A DNA stretch of 64,000 nt from Eriocheir sinensis. Lineage: Eukaryota; Arthropoda; Malacostraca; Decapoda; Varunidae. Below, in pieces: positions 44,460-53,694 of the stretch (position 1 is the stretch's first letter; each line of letters begins with the position of its first letter). The position numbers and the translations under genes are program-made. The notes beneath the pieces were generated by a model. That model had not been told where the DNA came from, ran no database searches, and saw only the letters and a list, made by a program, of their open reading frames with translations. The stretch is taken from contig NC_066518.1 of NCBI RefSeq assembly GCF_024679095.1, forward strand, positions 2,928,949 through 2,992,948. Reading direction: 5' to 3'.

Positions 44460-45215
44460 GTGGTGCTGAGGGGAAGTGGAGGAGGAGGAGAAGGAGGTGG
44501 TGTTGGAGGTAAAGGAAGAGACTGACAGTGGAGGTGATGAGAGGAAAGATGGAGGGGAGGAGGAGAAGGAGCAAGGGAAGGTGGAGGTGGTGGTGAGCAT
44601 TGTGGAGGTAAAGGTGGTGGTTTTAATGGCAGAAGGCTGAACGGTGGAGGAGACGAAGATGACAGACTACCTGATGGGGATTGGGCTTGAGGAAGAAAGG
44701 AAGGGGCGGGTGAAAAAATGAGATTGAGATGCTGATGAGAGTTGACTGGTGGGTTGAAAGGTCGTCGTGGTGGTGGTAACAGATTTGGTGTGGGTGAGAA
44801 CAGTGGTGGTGGTTATTGTGGTGATCAGGGGTGGAAGCAGTACTGGGAGGTGTAGGAGGTAATGATGGTGGTTGGGATGGTGGGGTGTTGGGAGTAGTAT
44901 TGGTGTGAGGTGGAGTTGTTAGTGATAATGGTTGGTGGAGTGGGGTGTGGAAGCAGTATTGGTGTGGGGGTTGTTGGTGGTGAGGTGGTGGAAGCAGTAC
45001 TGGTGTGGGATGTTGCTGGTGGTGGGGGTGGATGGAATAGTGGGAGCGGTGGAAGCAGTATTCATGTGGGGTGGAGTTGAGGGTGGTAGTGGTGGGGGTT
45101 GAGTAGGTGGGGTGATGGAAGCAGCAACATTGGTGTGTGGGGGTATGCTGTTGTTGGTGGAGGTGGAGGTAGTTGGTGGGAGTGGTGGGAGTGGTTATGG
45201 GGTGCAAGCATTTGT
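44460..45215 (+). repeat. GGT/GTGGTGG-rich degenerate minisatellite
   Basis: About 750 bp of G/T-rich sequence. GTGGAAGCAGTA(C/T)TGG-type motifs recur near 44831, 44948, 44988 and 45049 at irregular spacing (about 40-118 bp), with TGTTGGTGGTG linkers. The complementary strand gives a 194-residue T/H/P-rich frame that is an artefact. Confidence 0.85.
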
Positions 45216-46025
45216 GTCAGGGTTGGGGGCCGGTCTACGAGGCTTTGTTTACATCTCCTTGCCACAGGACGCAATCACCTCTAGTTCCCCCAGTCCTCGC
45301 CTCACGCCCCCCTATGCCTGGGAAGCGTGTGTAAGCCGCCACAAAGGCTATCCAGGAAGCGGCGATGATGGGACAAGGTTAGGGTTAGAGCTGCAATTGA
45401 GGGTAAGGTTAGGGAAGGTCTTTTAATATGGTGCATGCTGGTTCCCACGAATGACAGGTTGTTTAATGCTGCCTTGAGTCGCCCTAATCTGAGCCGCAAC
45501 CCGAGGCGTGTCCCTAAACAACGACGTATTAGACCTGGATAGGGGGAAGGGTGGGGAGGCAAGGACGGGGAAGAAGGTAGGGGTAGGGTAGAGGTGGATA
45601 GGGAGTACAACATACGGAGAGGTAAGTGGACTATAAAAGAGGAAAGAGAGAGAATGGGTCAAGTGAAGTGAGAAGTTTGATTGGGCATAGATATAGGTAG
45701 CTTGTAAAGGTCATCGACACACCCTGGGGACAGAACTGATGAAAGGGCGGCAAGGTAACACAGCGCTCTCAGGTGTTACCAAAATACACACTTCCAAGAC
45801 ACTTCAGAGCTCCTGCACCGCCTCCCTTGCCTGTCTTGTCAGCGTCTAGCATAACAGAGCATACAATCACCAGGGAAAGGTGTCAGGGACTCGTTAGAAT
45901 AAAATGTACCGATAAGTGTTGAGTTTAGCCTGTGAGTGCCAAGGATGAAAATACTGAACTTTGAAGTTTGTGCTGGTTTTGCCTCTGTGTTAGTGTTAGA
46001 GGAGAATGGCCATAAGATCACCGTT

Positions 46026-46026
<1 letters not shown>
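45216..46026. other. No gene recognised
   Basis: Mixed sequence with AGGTTAGGGTTAGAG near 45376 (a short degenerate telomere-like string) and G-rich runs. Reverse frames 45302-45613 and 45423-45662 have no recognisable similarity. Confidence 0.4.

Positions 46027-46028
<2 letters not shown>

Positions 46029-46060
<32 letters not shown>
46029..46060. repeat. (GT)n microsatellite
   Basis: About 31 bp of GT. Confidence 0.95.
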
Positions 46061-46061
<1 letters not shown>

Positions 46062-46265
46062 CGGGTACAAAACTATGGTTAAGCTTCAGTTAGGCTTCAG
46101 AAAAAAAGTGTGATTTTTTCCAGCATCCACTACTGGCGATACGTACATACGTGGATATACCCATTCTTGATAACGTACATCCAAGGAAAAGGCGTATACA
46201 AACCAAAAGGACTCATTTTCAAAAAGCGCATATCCTTCCAATGAGGAAAAAATCCCTTACAAGAA
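46061..46265. other. No gene recognised
   Basis: Mixed sequence upstream of the LINE tail. Confidence 0.4.
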
Positions 46266-46266
46266 A

Positions 46267-46420
46267 AGACACCTCTCCACCCGAAATTGACCTCTCTTTT
46301 GCCCACTATTTACTTTAGTCTTTTTTTTTTTTTAGGCGTAGTGTTTAGCGGGCTTTTTTCTACTTTTTTTTATATGCCTTTGGGCGGCTTCCTTTCCTGT
46401 AAAAAAAAAAAAAAAAAAAA
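46267..46420 (+). mobile_element. LINE 3' tail (truncated copy)
   Basis: Plus strand AGACACCTCTCCACCCGAAA, TTGACCTCTCTTTTGCCCAC, GTGTTTAGCGGGC, TTTGGGCGGCTTCC and terminal CCTGTAAA with an A20 tail. The start resembles the 23.03-kb copy more than the others. Confidence 0.87.
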
Positions 46421-46895
46421 GTGAACGTCCAGGAAAAATTTCGTGCTCTATATAAACGGCGAAGAGCTGGAAAAAAAAAAAGGCACATATCTAAGAAACA
46501 GACATATTAGGTAGAGGCAGTCATGGACTCAAAGGTGCACACTCACTCTATAATATCATTCCACGAACCAACTTAAAATAGATATAGGCTGCAAGAATAA
46601 CAGCTGAACTATGGACTAACTACCCAACTAACAAATAACAGAATACAGGGCCAAACCAAATTATTGAAAGTCTGTATTATGTACTCAACAAAACTAAATA
46701 AGCAACAAATTTACTGATTACCTTACTAACTAACTAACTGTTTGACCTACTAACTAACGAACGACCTGGCTAAAATAAACCCAGTCACCTCCAGTCCAAG
46801 GTCAGCTGCCAACTTATGACTCTCGAGGGTTATAAAACTTCACCAAGCTTACGTAAGAAGGCTGAATAACTTAGGTAATTTGAATGTTTACCGTC
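46421..46895. other. No gene recognised
   Basis: AT-rich DNA with AACTAACTAAC-type runs (46620-46760). Nothing supported. Confidence 0.4.
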
Positions 46896-46898
46896 TCG

Positions 46899-47037
46899 TG
46901 TGTGTGTGTGTGTGTGTGTGTGTTTACATGTGGGAAGAAAGATGCTGGAACACACACACACACACAGAAAAAAAAAAAAAAAGTCACTGAGGTCGATAAC
47001 TGTCTCAAAACGTTTTCCAGTTGTGGTAAACGTTTTT

Positions 47038-47100
<63 letters not shown>
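46899..47100. repeat. (GT)n, (CA)n and (GA)n arrays
   Basis: GT at 46899-46922, CA at 46951-46966, an A15 run, GT at 47041-47073 and GA at 47074-47100. The short GT and CA arrays are complementary. Confidence 0.95.
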
Positions 47101-47105
<5 letters not shown>

Positions 47106-47261
47106 TATGGACTGAGAGCAATGAGGGAGGAAATGAGGGATGAGAACATTCTAATGAGGACAACATTTATTTCCACTTTCCAGAGGTAGAGAAGCTGAGC
47201 GGGGGGAGAAGGAAGGAAGGAAGGGAAGTGGGGCTAGGCTAGGCTGTTACATAAATCCGTC

Positions 47262-47265
<4 letters not shown>

Positions 47266-47304
<39 letters not shown>

Positions 47305-47350
47305 GAATGTCATCTGTAACAGTAATAATAATAATAATAATAATAATAAT
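47266..47350. repeat. (TAA)n microsatellites
   Basis: TAA/AAT triplets at 47264-47303 and 47322-47349, separated by AGAATGTCATCTGTAACAG. Confidence 0.95.
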
Positions 47351-47680
47351 GTTAAACGTTTTATAGCGCTGCTGGAATAGATCTTGTCGTTCCCTATTAA
47401 AAGTTATCAGCAAAAGCTAGGACGTCAAAATCCTACTCCTAATTATATCTCGTTCTCTCCTCTTCCTCGGATTCGTCAAGGTCGTCGTCCTCCTACAAAT
47501 ACGCAGGAGTACCATTTTCCCTTCTCCCGATGTGCACTAATGACCAACAAGACTCGAAGATGCTGTGAGGAAAAAAAGTTTAGGTTACTTACATGGGACG
47601 CCCCTCGCTGCTGCCGTGCCGCCTGCTGGCTGCTAGGCTACACAGGGAAGCTGGCTCACGTAATTTTGCTCTCTTTTTCT
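47351..47680. other. No gene recognised
   Basis: A 102-residue forward frame (47384-47692) has balanced composition, including a CC-rich end, but I recognise no family, signal or domain. It starts beside the TAA array. Treated as non-coding. Confidence 0.35.
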
Positions 47681-47686
47681 TTTGGA

Positions 47687-47925
47687 ATATAAGTATGGGC
47701 TTGTAACACCATCTCTCCTTTCTTGTTACTCTTACCGTATATCTTACACAGTAAAACACTCCTTCCCCCTCCACTGGGATAAGTAAGGCTCATTATCTTT
47801 TCCAATATAAGTATAGGCTTGTAACACCATCTTCTCTCCTTTCTTTTTTACGATTACCTTAAATCCTAAACAGTAAAACACTCCTTCCACCTCCACTGGG
47901 ATAAGTATGGCTCGTCACCACCTGA
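47687..47925 (+). repeat. 118-bp tandem duplication
   Basis: ATATAAGTATGGGCTTGTAA (47687) recurs as ATATAAGTATAGGCTTGTAA (47805). Both are followed by CACCATCT, CTCTCCTTTCTT, CAGTAAAACACTCCTTCC and CTCCACTGGGATAAGTA. Confidence 0.93.
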
Positions 47926-48134
47926 CTTTGCGATACTTCACGGTTTTCTGTGCGATTGTCTTTGGTGTGATGCCCTTCAAGATCCTTCAGCTCACTAGCA
48001 TGGTGTAACACTCACGAAAAGATAATCAGTGTCACTAATAAAGGGCGGCAGTAGTTATATTCAACGTGTATACATGTCACAAGTTCATCCCCTCCACCCT
48101 ACACAGTACACGACAACGTTTAACAGTCGGGACT

Positions 48135-48332
48135 CGCAACGTTGCCAGATTGTCCTATTTAGCCTCCTGTGTTTGTCGATTTCCGACCCAAAAACTACCT
48201 CCCCAACCCGATCTAACTGCCTTCATTTATGGTTATCGTTAAAATGGTTAATTATGAGTGTTTTCTGGCAATAGCTAAGGCTCAGAAACTGGTAAATACG
48301 AAACTCTGAGTACGACGAGCTGGCAACGGTGC
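48135..48332. mobile_element. MITE, 7.53-kb family
   Basis: Left GCAACGTTGCCAGATTGTCC, right GAGTACGACGAGCTGGCAAC. It shares the interior landmarks TTATGGTTATCGTTAAAATG, TTTTCTGGCAATAGCTAAGG and CAGAAACTGGTAAATA with 49.12 kb. A partial TSD (TCGGGACT/TCGGGAGG) flanks it. First member of the 48.1-49.5-kb cluster. Confidence 0.8.
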
Positions 48333-48720
48333 TCGGGAGGCAATAAGCGACAGACCCCATAAACCACAATAGATCTAGGTTCATATTTTTAAACGCATCG
48401 GGCTCGCATTTTAGACTATTTTTCCAAGGCCACAGGGAGGATTAACTGTGCTTTCATGTATGTTTATCCCATTCAAGATGCAGAAGTCGGGTAAAACTAT
48501 CATTTCCATTACAAAACAGCCCATTAAAAACCCCAGGAACTTCTACGAGAGGCTTTTCAAATATGCTTCAAAATACGAGCTTGAGATTGCACGGAGCTTC
48601 AAACCTTTTCTTTCCGTCACGTTATACATTAAAATTGATAGAAGGCGTCTTTTTGTTTTCTCCTGATAATTTAGCGCGTTAAAAGAAAGATACCGATACG
48701 TTTTTATTTTCATCACCTAT
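48333..48720. other. No gene recognised
   Basis: A 72-residue forward frame (48448-48666) has normal composition and includes NPRNFYERLFKYASKYEL, but I recognise no family. Possibly a fragment of a larger unknown element. Confidence 0.35.
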
Positions 48721-48721
48721 T

Positions 48722-48906
48722 GCAAAGCTGCCAACTTGGTCGTGCTAGCACTAGGTTGTTATTTACTTACATCCAGCGATAATGTTTAGCGTAAAGTTTC
48801 ATTAATATCAACCACACTTTACATCATACTGTCTTTGGGGTTACCTGCAAGAGATATGTGAATATTTATGGTTACAATTTGACTTTTTATCGGTGAGGAT
48901 TGGCAG
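48722..48906. mobile_element. Doubtful MITE, distant relative
   Basis: GCTGCCAACTTGG near the left and GGATTGGCAGC near the right give only an 8-10-bp terminal match, and the interior does not clearly match the family. It is included because it abuts the next MITE and has similar length. Confidence 0.3.
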
Positions 48907-48914
48907 CCCTGATG

Positions 48915-49087
48915 TACAACGGTGCCAGAATCACATTTTTCGATATCTTACTCATAAGTATATGAAAAACAGCGATACTTTATGGTTTTAATAGTAAGTT
49001 TGATTGTATATCGGTTTTGGTGTGCCTTCGACAGTTTTTGGGCCTGAAACAGATAAATGTGGTGTTCTGAGAGCGACGATCTGGCAC
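48915..49087. mobile_element. MITE, diverged member of 7.53-kb family
   Basis: CAACGGTGCCAGAATC at the left and GAGCGACGATCTGGCACC at the right. CCCTGATG/CCCTGACG (48907-48914 and 49088-49095) is a 7-of-8 TSD. The interior is strongly diverged. Confidence 0.65.
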
Positions 49088-49119
49088 CCCTGACGGCTGA
49101 CGTTGTGTTTGTCTGCCCC

Positions 49120-49312
49120 AGCCCAGATTGTCGTACTCTGCCTCTTATATTTACCGGCGTCCGACCCAAAAGCTGTCTCGTGGACCCTAATAAGGAGATT
49201 AACTTATAATTATCGTTGAAATAGTTAATTCCTGATGTTTCTTGGCAATAGTTAGGCATCAGGCAGAAACCGGTATATACTATGCTCTGAGTACGATAAT
49301 CTGGCAACGGTG
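49120..49312. mobile_element. MITE, 7.53-kb family (well preserved)
   Basis: Left CCCAGATTGTCGTACTCTG, right TGAGTACGATAATCTGGCAA. The interior is the fullest version, with TTATAATTATCGTTGAAA, GTTTCTTGGCAATAGTTAGG and CAGAAACCGG. GTCTGCCC/GTCTGTGC may be a worn TSD. About 193 bp, non-coding. Confidence 0.8.
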
Positions 49313-49327
49313 GTCTGTGCTCCGGCC

Positions 49328-49525
49328 CCGGCAACGCTGCTAGATTGTCGTACTCTGCCTCATATGTTTGCCAATTTCCGACCCCAAAAACAGCTTTCAT
49401 CGCCCAAACAACTGCTTTCATATGTGATTATCCTTTAAATGTTTAATTATTGGTGTTTCTTGGCAACAGTTATGGGTCAGAAACGGGTAAATACACTGCT
49501 CTGAGTACGATAATCTGGCATCAGT
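49328..49525. mobile_element. MITE, 7.53-kb family
   Basis: Left GCAACGCTGCTAGATTGTCG, right TGAGTACGATAATCTGGCAT. Same orientation and interior order as the neighbouring copy (GTTTCTTGGCAACAGTTATG, CAGAAACGGGTAAATA), only about 15 bp after it. Confidence 0.8.
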
Positions 49526-49780
49526 GGGACTGTGCCGTGCGCGGAGTGACATTGACAAGTGACATCGCCGGGCATGTGATTCTGTTTTTCGTGGTTGGTC
49601 ATCTTCCCTGGTGGCGTCCATAACGTGGCATTCACAGATAAAACATACAAAAGCTGAGTGAGTTCGGGTGTCGTGCGTGTTGAAGTGAAGGCAGCGTCGC
49701 AGCGTTGAAAAAAAAGCGATGTGTGTGAGGAGCGTCCTGCCGGAGCCCAGCTGACGGCCACCACGCGGTAAGGTTTTTAT
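49526..49780. other. No gene recognised
   Basis: Mixed sequence. Nothing supported. Confidence 0.4.
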
Positions 49781-49784
49781 TATT

Positions 49785-50192
49785 TATTATGGTTTTATTA
49801 TTTTCTTACCCTCAGATAGGTATTGATGAAGATTTTGACCAGTAATAGAAATCAACTCTGGTTTTATTATTTTCTTACGCTCAGATAGGTATTGATGAAG
49901 ATTTTGACCAGTAATAGAAATCAACGCTGGTTTTATTATTATCCTCAGATAGGTATTGATGAAGATTTTGACCAGTAATAGAAATCAACGCTGGTTTTAT
50001 TATTATCCTCAGATAGGTATTGATGAAGATTTTGACCAGTAATAGAAATCAACGCTGGTTTTATTATTATCCTCAGATAGGTATTGATGAAGATTTTGAC
50101 CAGTAATAGAAATCAACGCTGGTTTTGTTATTTCCTTACCCTCAGATAGGTATTGATGAAGATTTTGACCAGTAATAGAAATCAACGCATCC
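49785..50192 (+). repeat. 64/69-bp tandem repeat, 6 copies
   Basis: TATTGATGAAGATTTTGACC occurs at 49821, 49890, 49954, 50018, 50082 and 50151. Spacings are 69, 64, 64, 64 and 69. The difference is a 5-bp change in TTATTTTCTTACCCTCAG versus TTATTATCCTCAG. Otherwise copies are almost identical (AGTAATAGAAATCAACGCTG). Confidence 0.96.
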
Positions 50193-50258
50193 ACACATAT
50201 TTACTAAGCCGTTGACGCAGTAATTAGGTATGAATCGGTATCTAAACCTTAACAAATG
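50193..50258. other. Spacer
   Basis: Short mixed sequence between the array and the LINE tail. Confidence 0.4.
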
Positions 50259-50325
50259 TGAGCGGGCTTTTTTTTTGTACTCTGTTTGCTGCCCTTGAGC
50301 CGTGTCCTTTGATGTAAAAAAGAAT
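50259..50325 (+). mobile_element. LINE 3' tail (very short copy)
   Basis: AGCGGGC, a T-run, GCTGCCCTTGAGCCGTGTCC, TTTGATGTAAAAAAG: the last 65 bp of the family only. Confidence 0.8.
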
Positions 50326-50382
50326 AAAAAAGAAATGAAGTATCCTCTGCACTTCACATACTATTTTTTCGGTATATTAGAA

Positions 50383-50572
50383 GCAGTAGTTCCCTAGATT
50401 AACCGTCCTGTCTCCCAACCTATATTTGTTTAACTTTTCCTTCATTTTATGGCCACTGCCCACTTCAACAATGTCTTTGGTTAGTTCGTTCCATGTATCC
50501 GCACTCCTGTATGGAAAATTGTACTCCTTTATGTCTTTCAAACAAGTCCATTTTCTCAATTTCTTGGTGTGT

Positions 50573-50600
<28 letters not shown>
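50383..50600 (-). pseudogene. LINE ORF2 C-terminal tail fragment
   Basis: The reverse frame reads LRKWTCLKDIKEYNFPYRSA, then DTWNELTKDIVEVGSGHKMK and EKLNKYRLGDRT. This matches the usual LINE C-terminus pattern: a conserved FP-x-R, W-N-x-L, an x-V-V segment, then K-x-x-LD/NK. It is unrelated in sequence to the 27-kb family. A GT array (50577-50612) lies at its 5' edge. No RT core is present. Confidence 0.75.

Positions 50601-50612
<12 letters not shown>
50577..50612. repeat. (GT)n microsatellite
   Basis: About 35 bp of GT. Confidence 0.95.
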
Positions 50613-50617
<5 letters not shown>

Positions 50618-50639
50618 AACCTGTGATGATTTTTCTCAT

Positions 50640-51265
50640 ACTTGGAGGTGATAAAACTATCTATATTCTTAACCCTCAGTAATAAGACTATCTTGACAAA
50701 GTAAGCCTCCGTAAACTTATGTGCACCCTAAGTATATAATTAGCCTATTATTCAAAGTGAGGTCTTCATTGATTTTAACTATAAGTTGATGCCTGTCATG
50801 TGTTTGAAGATACTTTAAGCCTAACAACCAGAAAGGTCTTAATATTTGTGCACTCATTAAATTCATATCTGCACATAAGTAATGAGATTTTTGTATTTAC
50901 TTAACAAAGAGAACTCTCTATTTTGAATGTTTCTATAAAGGTATAATTGCTGCCTGTCATGTGTTTAAAGATACCCTAAACCTAGCTAGCCTAACATAAG
51001 ACAGCCTTCATACATTATGTGCCCTCGGTAAATCTCTGCACTCAGTAATGAGATTTTCTACATTACAGTAAACCCTTTCTTTGTTGATTTTTACTATAAG
51101 TTGCTGCCAGTCATGTTTATGAAGATACGCTAAACCTAACCTAACCATAAATTTTACTTGTCCGTGGAAAACTCATATCTGCATCCTCAACAGTGAGATT
51201 TTCTATGCAGTAGGTAAGTCTTTTTTTTTGTTTAATTTTACTGCGTGTTGCTGCTGGACTTGTAT
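50640..51265 (+). repeat. Old ~155-bp satellite, block 1
   Basis: GCCTGTCATGTGTTTGAAGA-like anchors at 50791, 50952 and 51106, and a worn one near 51252, give spacings of 161, 154 and 146 bp. Each unit then has a CCTAAACCTAACCTAACC-type string, a CTTCAT segment, TATGTGC(A/C)CTC, AATTCATATCTGCAC, AGTAATGAGATTTTCTA and a TTTGTTGATTTTTACTATAA segment. Copies are perhaps 70-80% alike, so the array is old. CCTAACCTAACC equals two to three arthropod telomere units, probably coincidental. Confidence 0.85.
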
Positions 51266-51877
51266 TTAACCCTTTGTATGCCATGCAGGGTCAGATTGAC
51301 ACTTGGTGATGGTTGAAAATTGGCAGCTGCTTGCGTTGGTTCTTGAACCTTGGTCCTTAGGATCACCATGTCAGCACAATGGTCAATGACCACTTGGCCA
51401 CACCTCCCTAGATTTGTAAATCATTCAGGGGTTTCCTAATATCAGTGTTAATCTTTCTTATGCTTATGTTGTTTATCATTCAGAGGTTTTCTGAATATGA
51501 ATTTCAATATTGTTTATGCTGTATTGATAGATTCAACTTAATTTTTCATGTCATTTCATTTGTAGGATATTATCTTTTTTATATGGTAGTATACCTGGTA
51601 ACACATGTATTTTATTCAATTAAAAACATGTTGAGTGACTATGAATGATGTTAGCTAAAAATATATGCCACATTAGTCATTAAAGATAGCATAAATTTTC
51701 ACAAATTTATTTTAAATATAAAAAATGTTGCTTTCTTTAACAAAAACAAAAGTGACACATGATGGAATGGCTCAACATGCAGTGCACAAAATTTAGAATT
51801 AGTAGCTTTGAGCATATGGCAAAATGCAGTCAATTAAGTTGGTTTTTTTCTGCATCCCACATGGCATAAAGGGTTAT
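51266..51877. mobile_element. TTAA-flanked MITE candidate, 612 bp
   Basis: The left end TTAACCCTTTGTATGCCATG and right end CATGGCATAAAGGGTTAT are imperfect TIRs. TTAA sits at the left and TTAT at the right, which is what a worn piggyBac-type TTAA target site would leave. The satellite stops at one edge and resumes at the other. A SINE head (51285-51410) lies inside. No transposase coding remains. Confidence 0.65.
51285..51410 (-). mobile_element. SINE family 2, tRNA-like head fragment
   Basis: On the minus strand, GTGTGGCCAAGTGGTCATTG resembles a tRNA-Ser/Leu A box. GTGATCCTAAGGACC, the B-box-like GGTTCAAGAACC and CCAATTTTCAACCATCACC follow, in the order of the other family 2 heads at 52.47 and 52.85 kb. 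The body is absent. Confidence 0.7.
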
Positions 51878-51981
51878 GTTCCCATCTGGCATATGCAGGG
51901 TTACAGATATCATAAACCTAACCTTATCATAAAACAGTCTTCAAACATGTGTCCTCATTTAAAACACATTTGCACTCTCAG
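51878..51981 (+). repeat. ~155-bp satellite, block 2
   Basis: CATAAACCTAACCTTATCAT, AAAACAGTCTTCA, ATGTGTCCTCA and CATTTGCACTCTCAGT continue the satellite between two insertions. Confidence 0.75.
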
Positions 51982-52209
51982 TTAACCCAGTAGCAGCAAT
52001 GGGCCAAATTTGTGGCTTTACCGTGAACCAGCGACGGGCCAAATTTTGCCATGATATAAACCCACCAAAAATAGATGATGCATAAACTGATCACAAATGC
52101 GTTGATATATATTATGAAATGGTTTGCAGGAGTGATGATTTTTTTCTCATTTTTCTGGCTTAGAGGGGCCTTTAAGGAACATAATCCTTGCAGCTATGTA
52201 CTGGGTTAA
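51982..52209. mobile_element. TTAA-flanked MITE candidate, 228 bp
   Basis: It begins TTAACCCAGTAGCAGC and ends GCAGCTATGTACTGGGTTAA. The outer TTAACCCAGTA/TACTGGGTTAA is an exact inverted repeat. The satellite is cut at CTCAG and resumes with AAGTCTTCATATGA. The TTAA boundaries on both sides are the piggyBac signature. Inside, GGGCCAAATTT(G/T) occurs twice. Non-coding. Confidence 0.72.
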
Positions 52210-52464
52210 AAGTCTTCATATGACTGTGTGGTGCCATTCTTTTGAATTTTCTTATGAGTTGCTGTATTTTTTGTGTTTGAAGATACCCTAAACCTAACCT
52301 AACCAAAAAACAGTTTTCATTAAGTGCACTCAGTTAATTCATATATGCACTCTCAGTAATGAGACTTTCTATATAACAAATTAAGTTTTTATTTGCTAAT
52401 TCCCACTGTAAATTGCAGTTCCTCATGTGTTTGAAGATGGACTAAACCTAACTTAGCCATAAAT
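52210..52464 (+). repeat. ~155-bp satellite, block 3
   Basis: TGTGTTTGAAGATACCCTAA and TGTGTTTGAAGATGGACTAA are about 153 bp apart, with AATTCATATATGCACTCTCA between them. Confidence 0.82.
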
Positions 52465-53075
52465 GTCCGAGTGGTTAAAGTGAAAATGTGGTGATCCTGA
52501 GGACCAGGCTCAAGTTCCACTGTTAGACACTTACAATTTTCAACCTTTGCCATTATTTTTTATGTGTTGACTAAAGAACTGGTAGGTTTTATTGAGGGCC
52601 CTGGTGGATGCTCCCCAGTGAGTTTTATTTTAAGTGGCTGTTGTGATATATGATTTGCTTGGGATCTGCTGCCCCCGGTGCTCCTCTTGACTACAGTTGC
52701 TGAAGTTAGAGTTGATTGAAGATTTGGACAACATGCGGGTAATCTTCACCACTCAGTGACAGTTGAAAATTGTCCTGCAGTGGGACCTGAATCCATGTCC
52801 TGGGGATCACCACATCTGCATGCTGACCACTTGGCTGTCGCCTTCCCAGTAGTGGAATATTACCCACATGCTGCCCAGATATTCAATCACCCCTAACTTC
52901 AGTGACTCCATCATGATGGAGCACTGGGGGGCAGCATGGGCCATGCAAGAGTTGTACATAACAACAGCTGCTGTAAAAAAAGTAATAAAATTCATCTGTA
53001 CCACAAAGTGGCTGGGAGTGTCCAAAAGGCCCCTCAGGGAAGCCTACTGGCTCTATAGGCAGCAGATAAATACCA
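52465..53075 (+). mobile_element. SINE family 2 (+) split by another SINE (-)
   Basis: The outer copy has a plus-strand tRNA-like head (A box TGTCCGAGTGGTTAAAG, then GTGATCCTGAGGACC, B-like GGCTCAAGTTCC, ACAATTTTCAACC) at 52465-52550. Its body resumes at about 52855 (ATTACCCACATGCTGCCC, GGGGGGCAGCATGGGCC, AGGCCCCTCAGGGAAGCCTA) and ends near 53070. The inner copy is minus-strand and complete: head 52850-52740, body to about 52552 with an A-rich end (T-run on plus). The satellite flanks the whole unit. This gives three dated layers. Confidence 0.78.
52551..52850 (-). mobile_element. SINE family 2, full-length inner copy
   Basis: Minus strand: A-box-like CAGCCAAGTGGTCAGC, GTGATCCCCAGGAC, B-like GGATTCAGGTCCC, ACAATTTTCAACTGTCACTG, ATTACCCGCATGTTGTCC, CACCGGGGGCAGCAG, AGGGCCCTCAATAAAACCTA, then an A-rich tail. 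At about 300 bp it is the most complete family 2 copy here and defines the order head, body, tail. Transcription would be by RNA polymerase III if the boxes are active. Confidence 0.75.
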
Positions 53076-53172
53076 ACACAGTGAGCTCTTACTTTGTTGA
53101 CTTTACTATATTTTTCTGCCTGTGATATGTTTGAAGATACCCTCAACCTAATCTAACCATAAAACACTTGAT
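53076..53172 (+). repeat. ~155-bp satellite, block 4
   Basis: CTTTGTTGACTTTACTATAT, GATATGTTTGAAGATACCCT and CAACCTAATCTAACCATAAA resume the satellite after the SINE nest. Confidence 0.8.
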
Positions 53173-53600
53173 ATATATGTACTCCCGAACATAAGAACAT
53201 AGGGAGACTGTAAGAGGCCTAATGACCTACACACCGCAGCTCCAGATTCCCCCCCACTACCACCTGTCATCCTCGTCCATGTAGCTATCCAGTCTACTCT
53301 TAAAACAAGCTATCGTCCCTTCACTCACTATGTGACTGCTGAGTCTGCCATTCCCACATCACCCTATTACTAGACCAATGCCTGCCTATTTCCCTCCTAA
53401 ACCTATACTTCTCAAATTTAAATCCATTACTGCGTGTTCTATCCTGCTGGCTAATTCTCAGTACTTTACTTATATCACCTTTGTTGTAGCCCTTGACCCA
53501 TTTGAATACTTCTATCAGATCTCCCCGCACTCTTTGTCTTTCTAGAGAATGTAAGTTGAGATGTTTCAGCCTATCTTGATATGGGAGGCTCCTCAGTCCC
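53173..53600 (-). pseudogene. LINE ORF2 C-terminal fragment plus 3' end
   Basis: The reverse frame reads YQDRLKHLNLHSLERQR, then VRGDLIEVFKWVKGYNKGDI, then RSNGFKFEKYRFRREIGRHW followed by SNRV. These match the standard C-terminal region of Jockey/CR1-type LINE ORF2 (R-x-RGDLIE, F-K, KL-x-K, R-x-x-F-x-NRVV). The expected W-N-x-L then appears frameshifted (VMWEWQTQQ). A short UTR runs to about 53173, where the satellite is interrupted. It is a different subfamily from that at 27 kb. No RT core is left. Confidence 0.88.
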
Positions 53601-53694
53601 TTTGGGAGGTTCCTCAGTCCCTGAACTGAGGAAGCAGGATGGCGGCACTATGAAATAGTTGCCTGTGCTGCCAATTGGCTGGGACCAACCAAAA
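53601..53694. other. Short spacer
   Basis: Contains a small direct repeat (TTTGGGAGGTTCCTCAGTCC against ATGGGAGGCTCCTCAGTCC, 53580-53620). It is probably still part of the LINE. Confidence 0.4.

Noticed and set aside
49785..50192. Regular repeats considered as a CRISPR array
   Set aside because: Whole 64/69-bp units are conserved with no unique spacers, and the context is eukaryotic.
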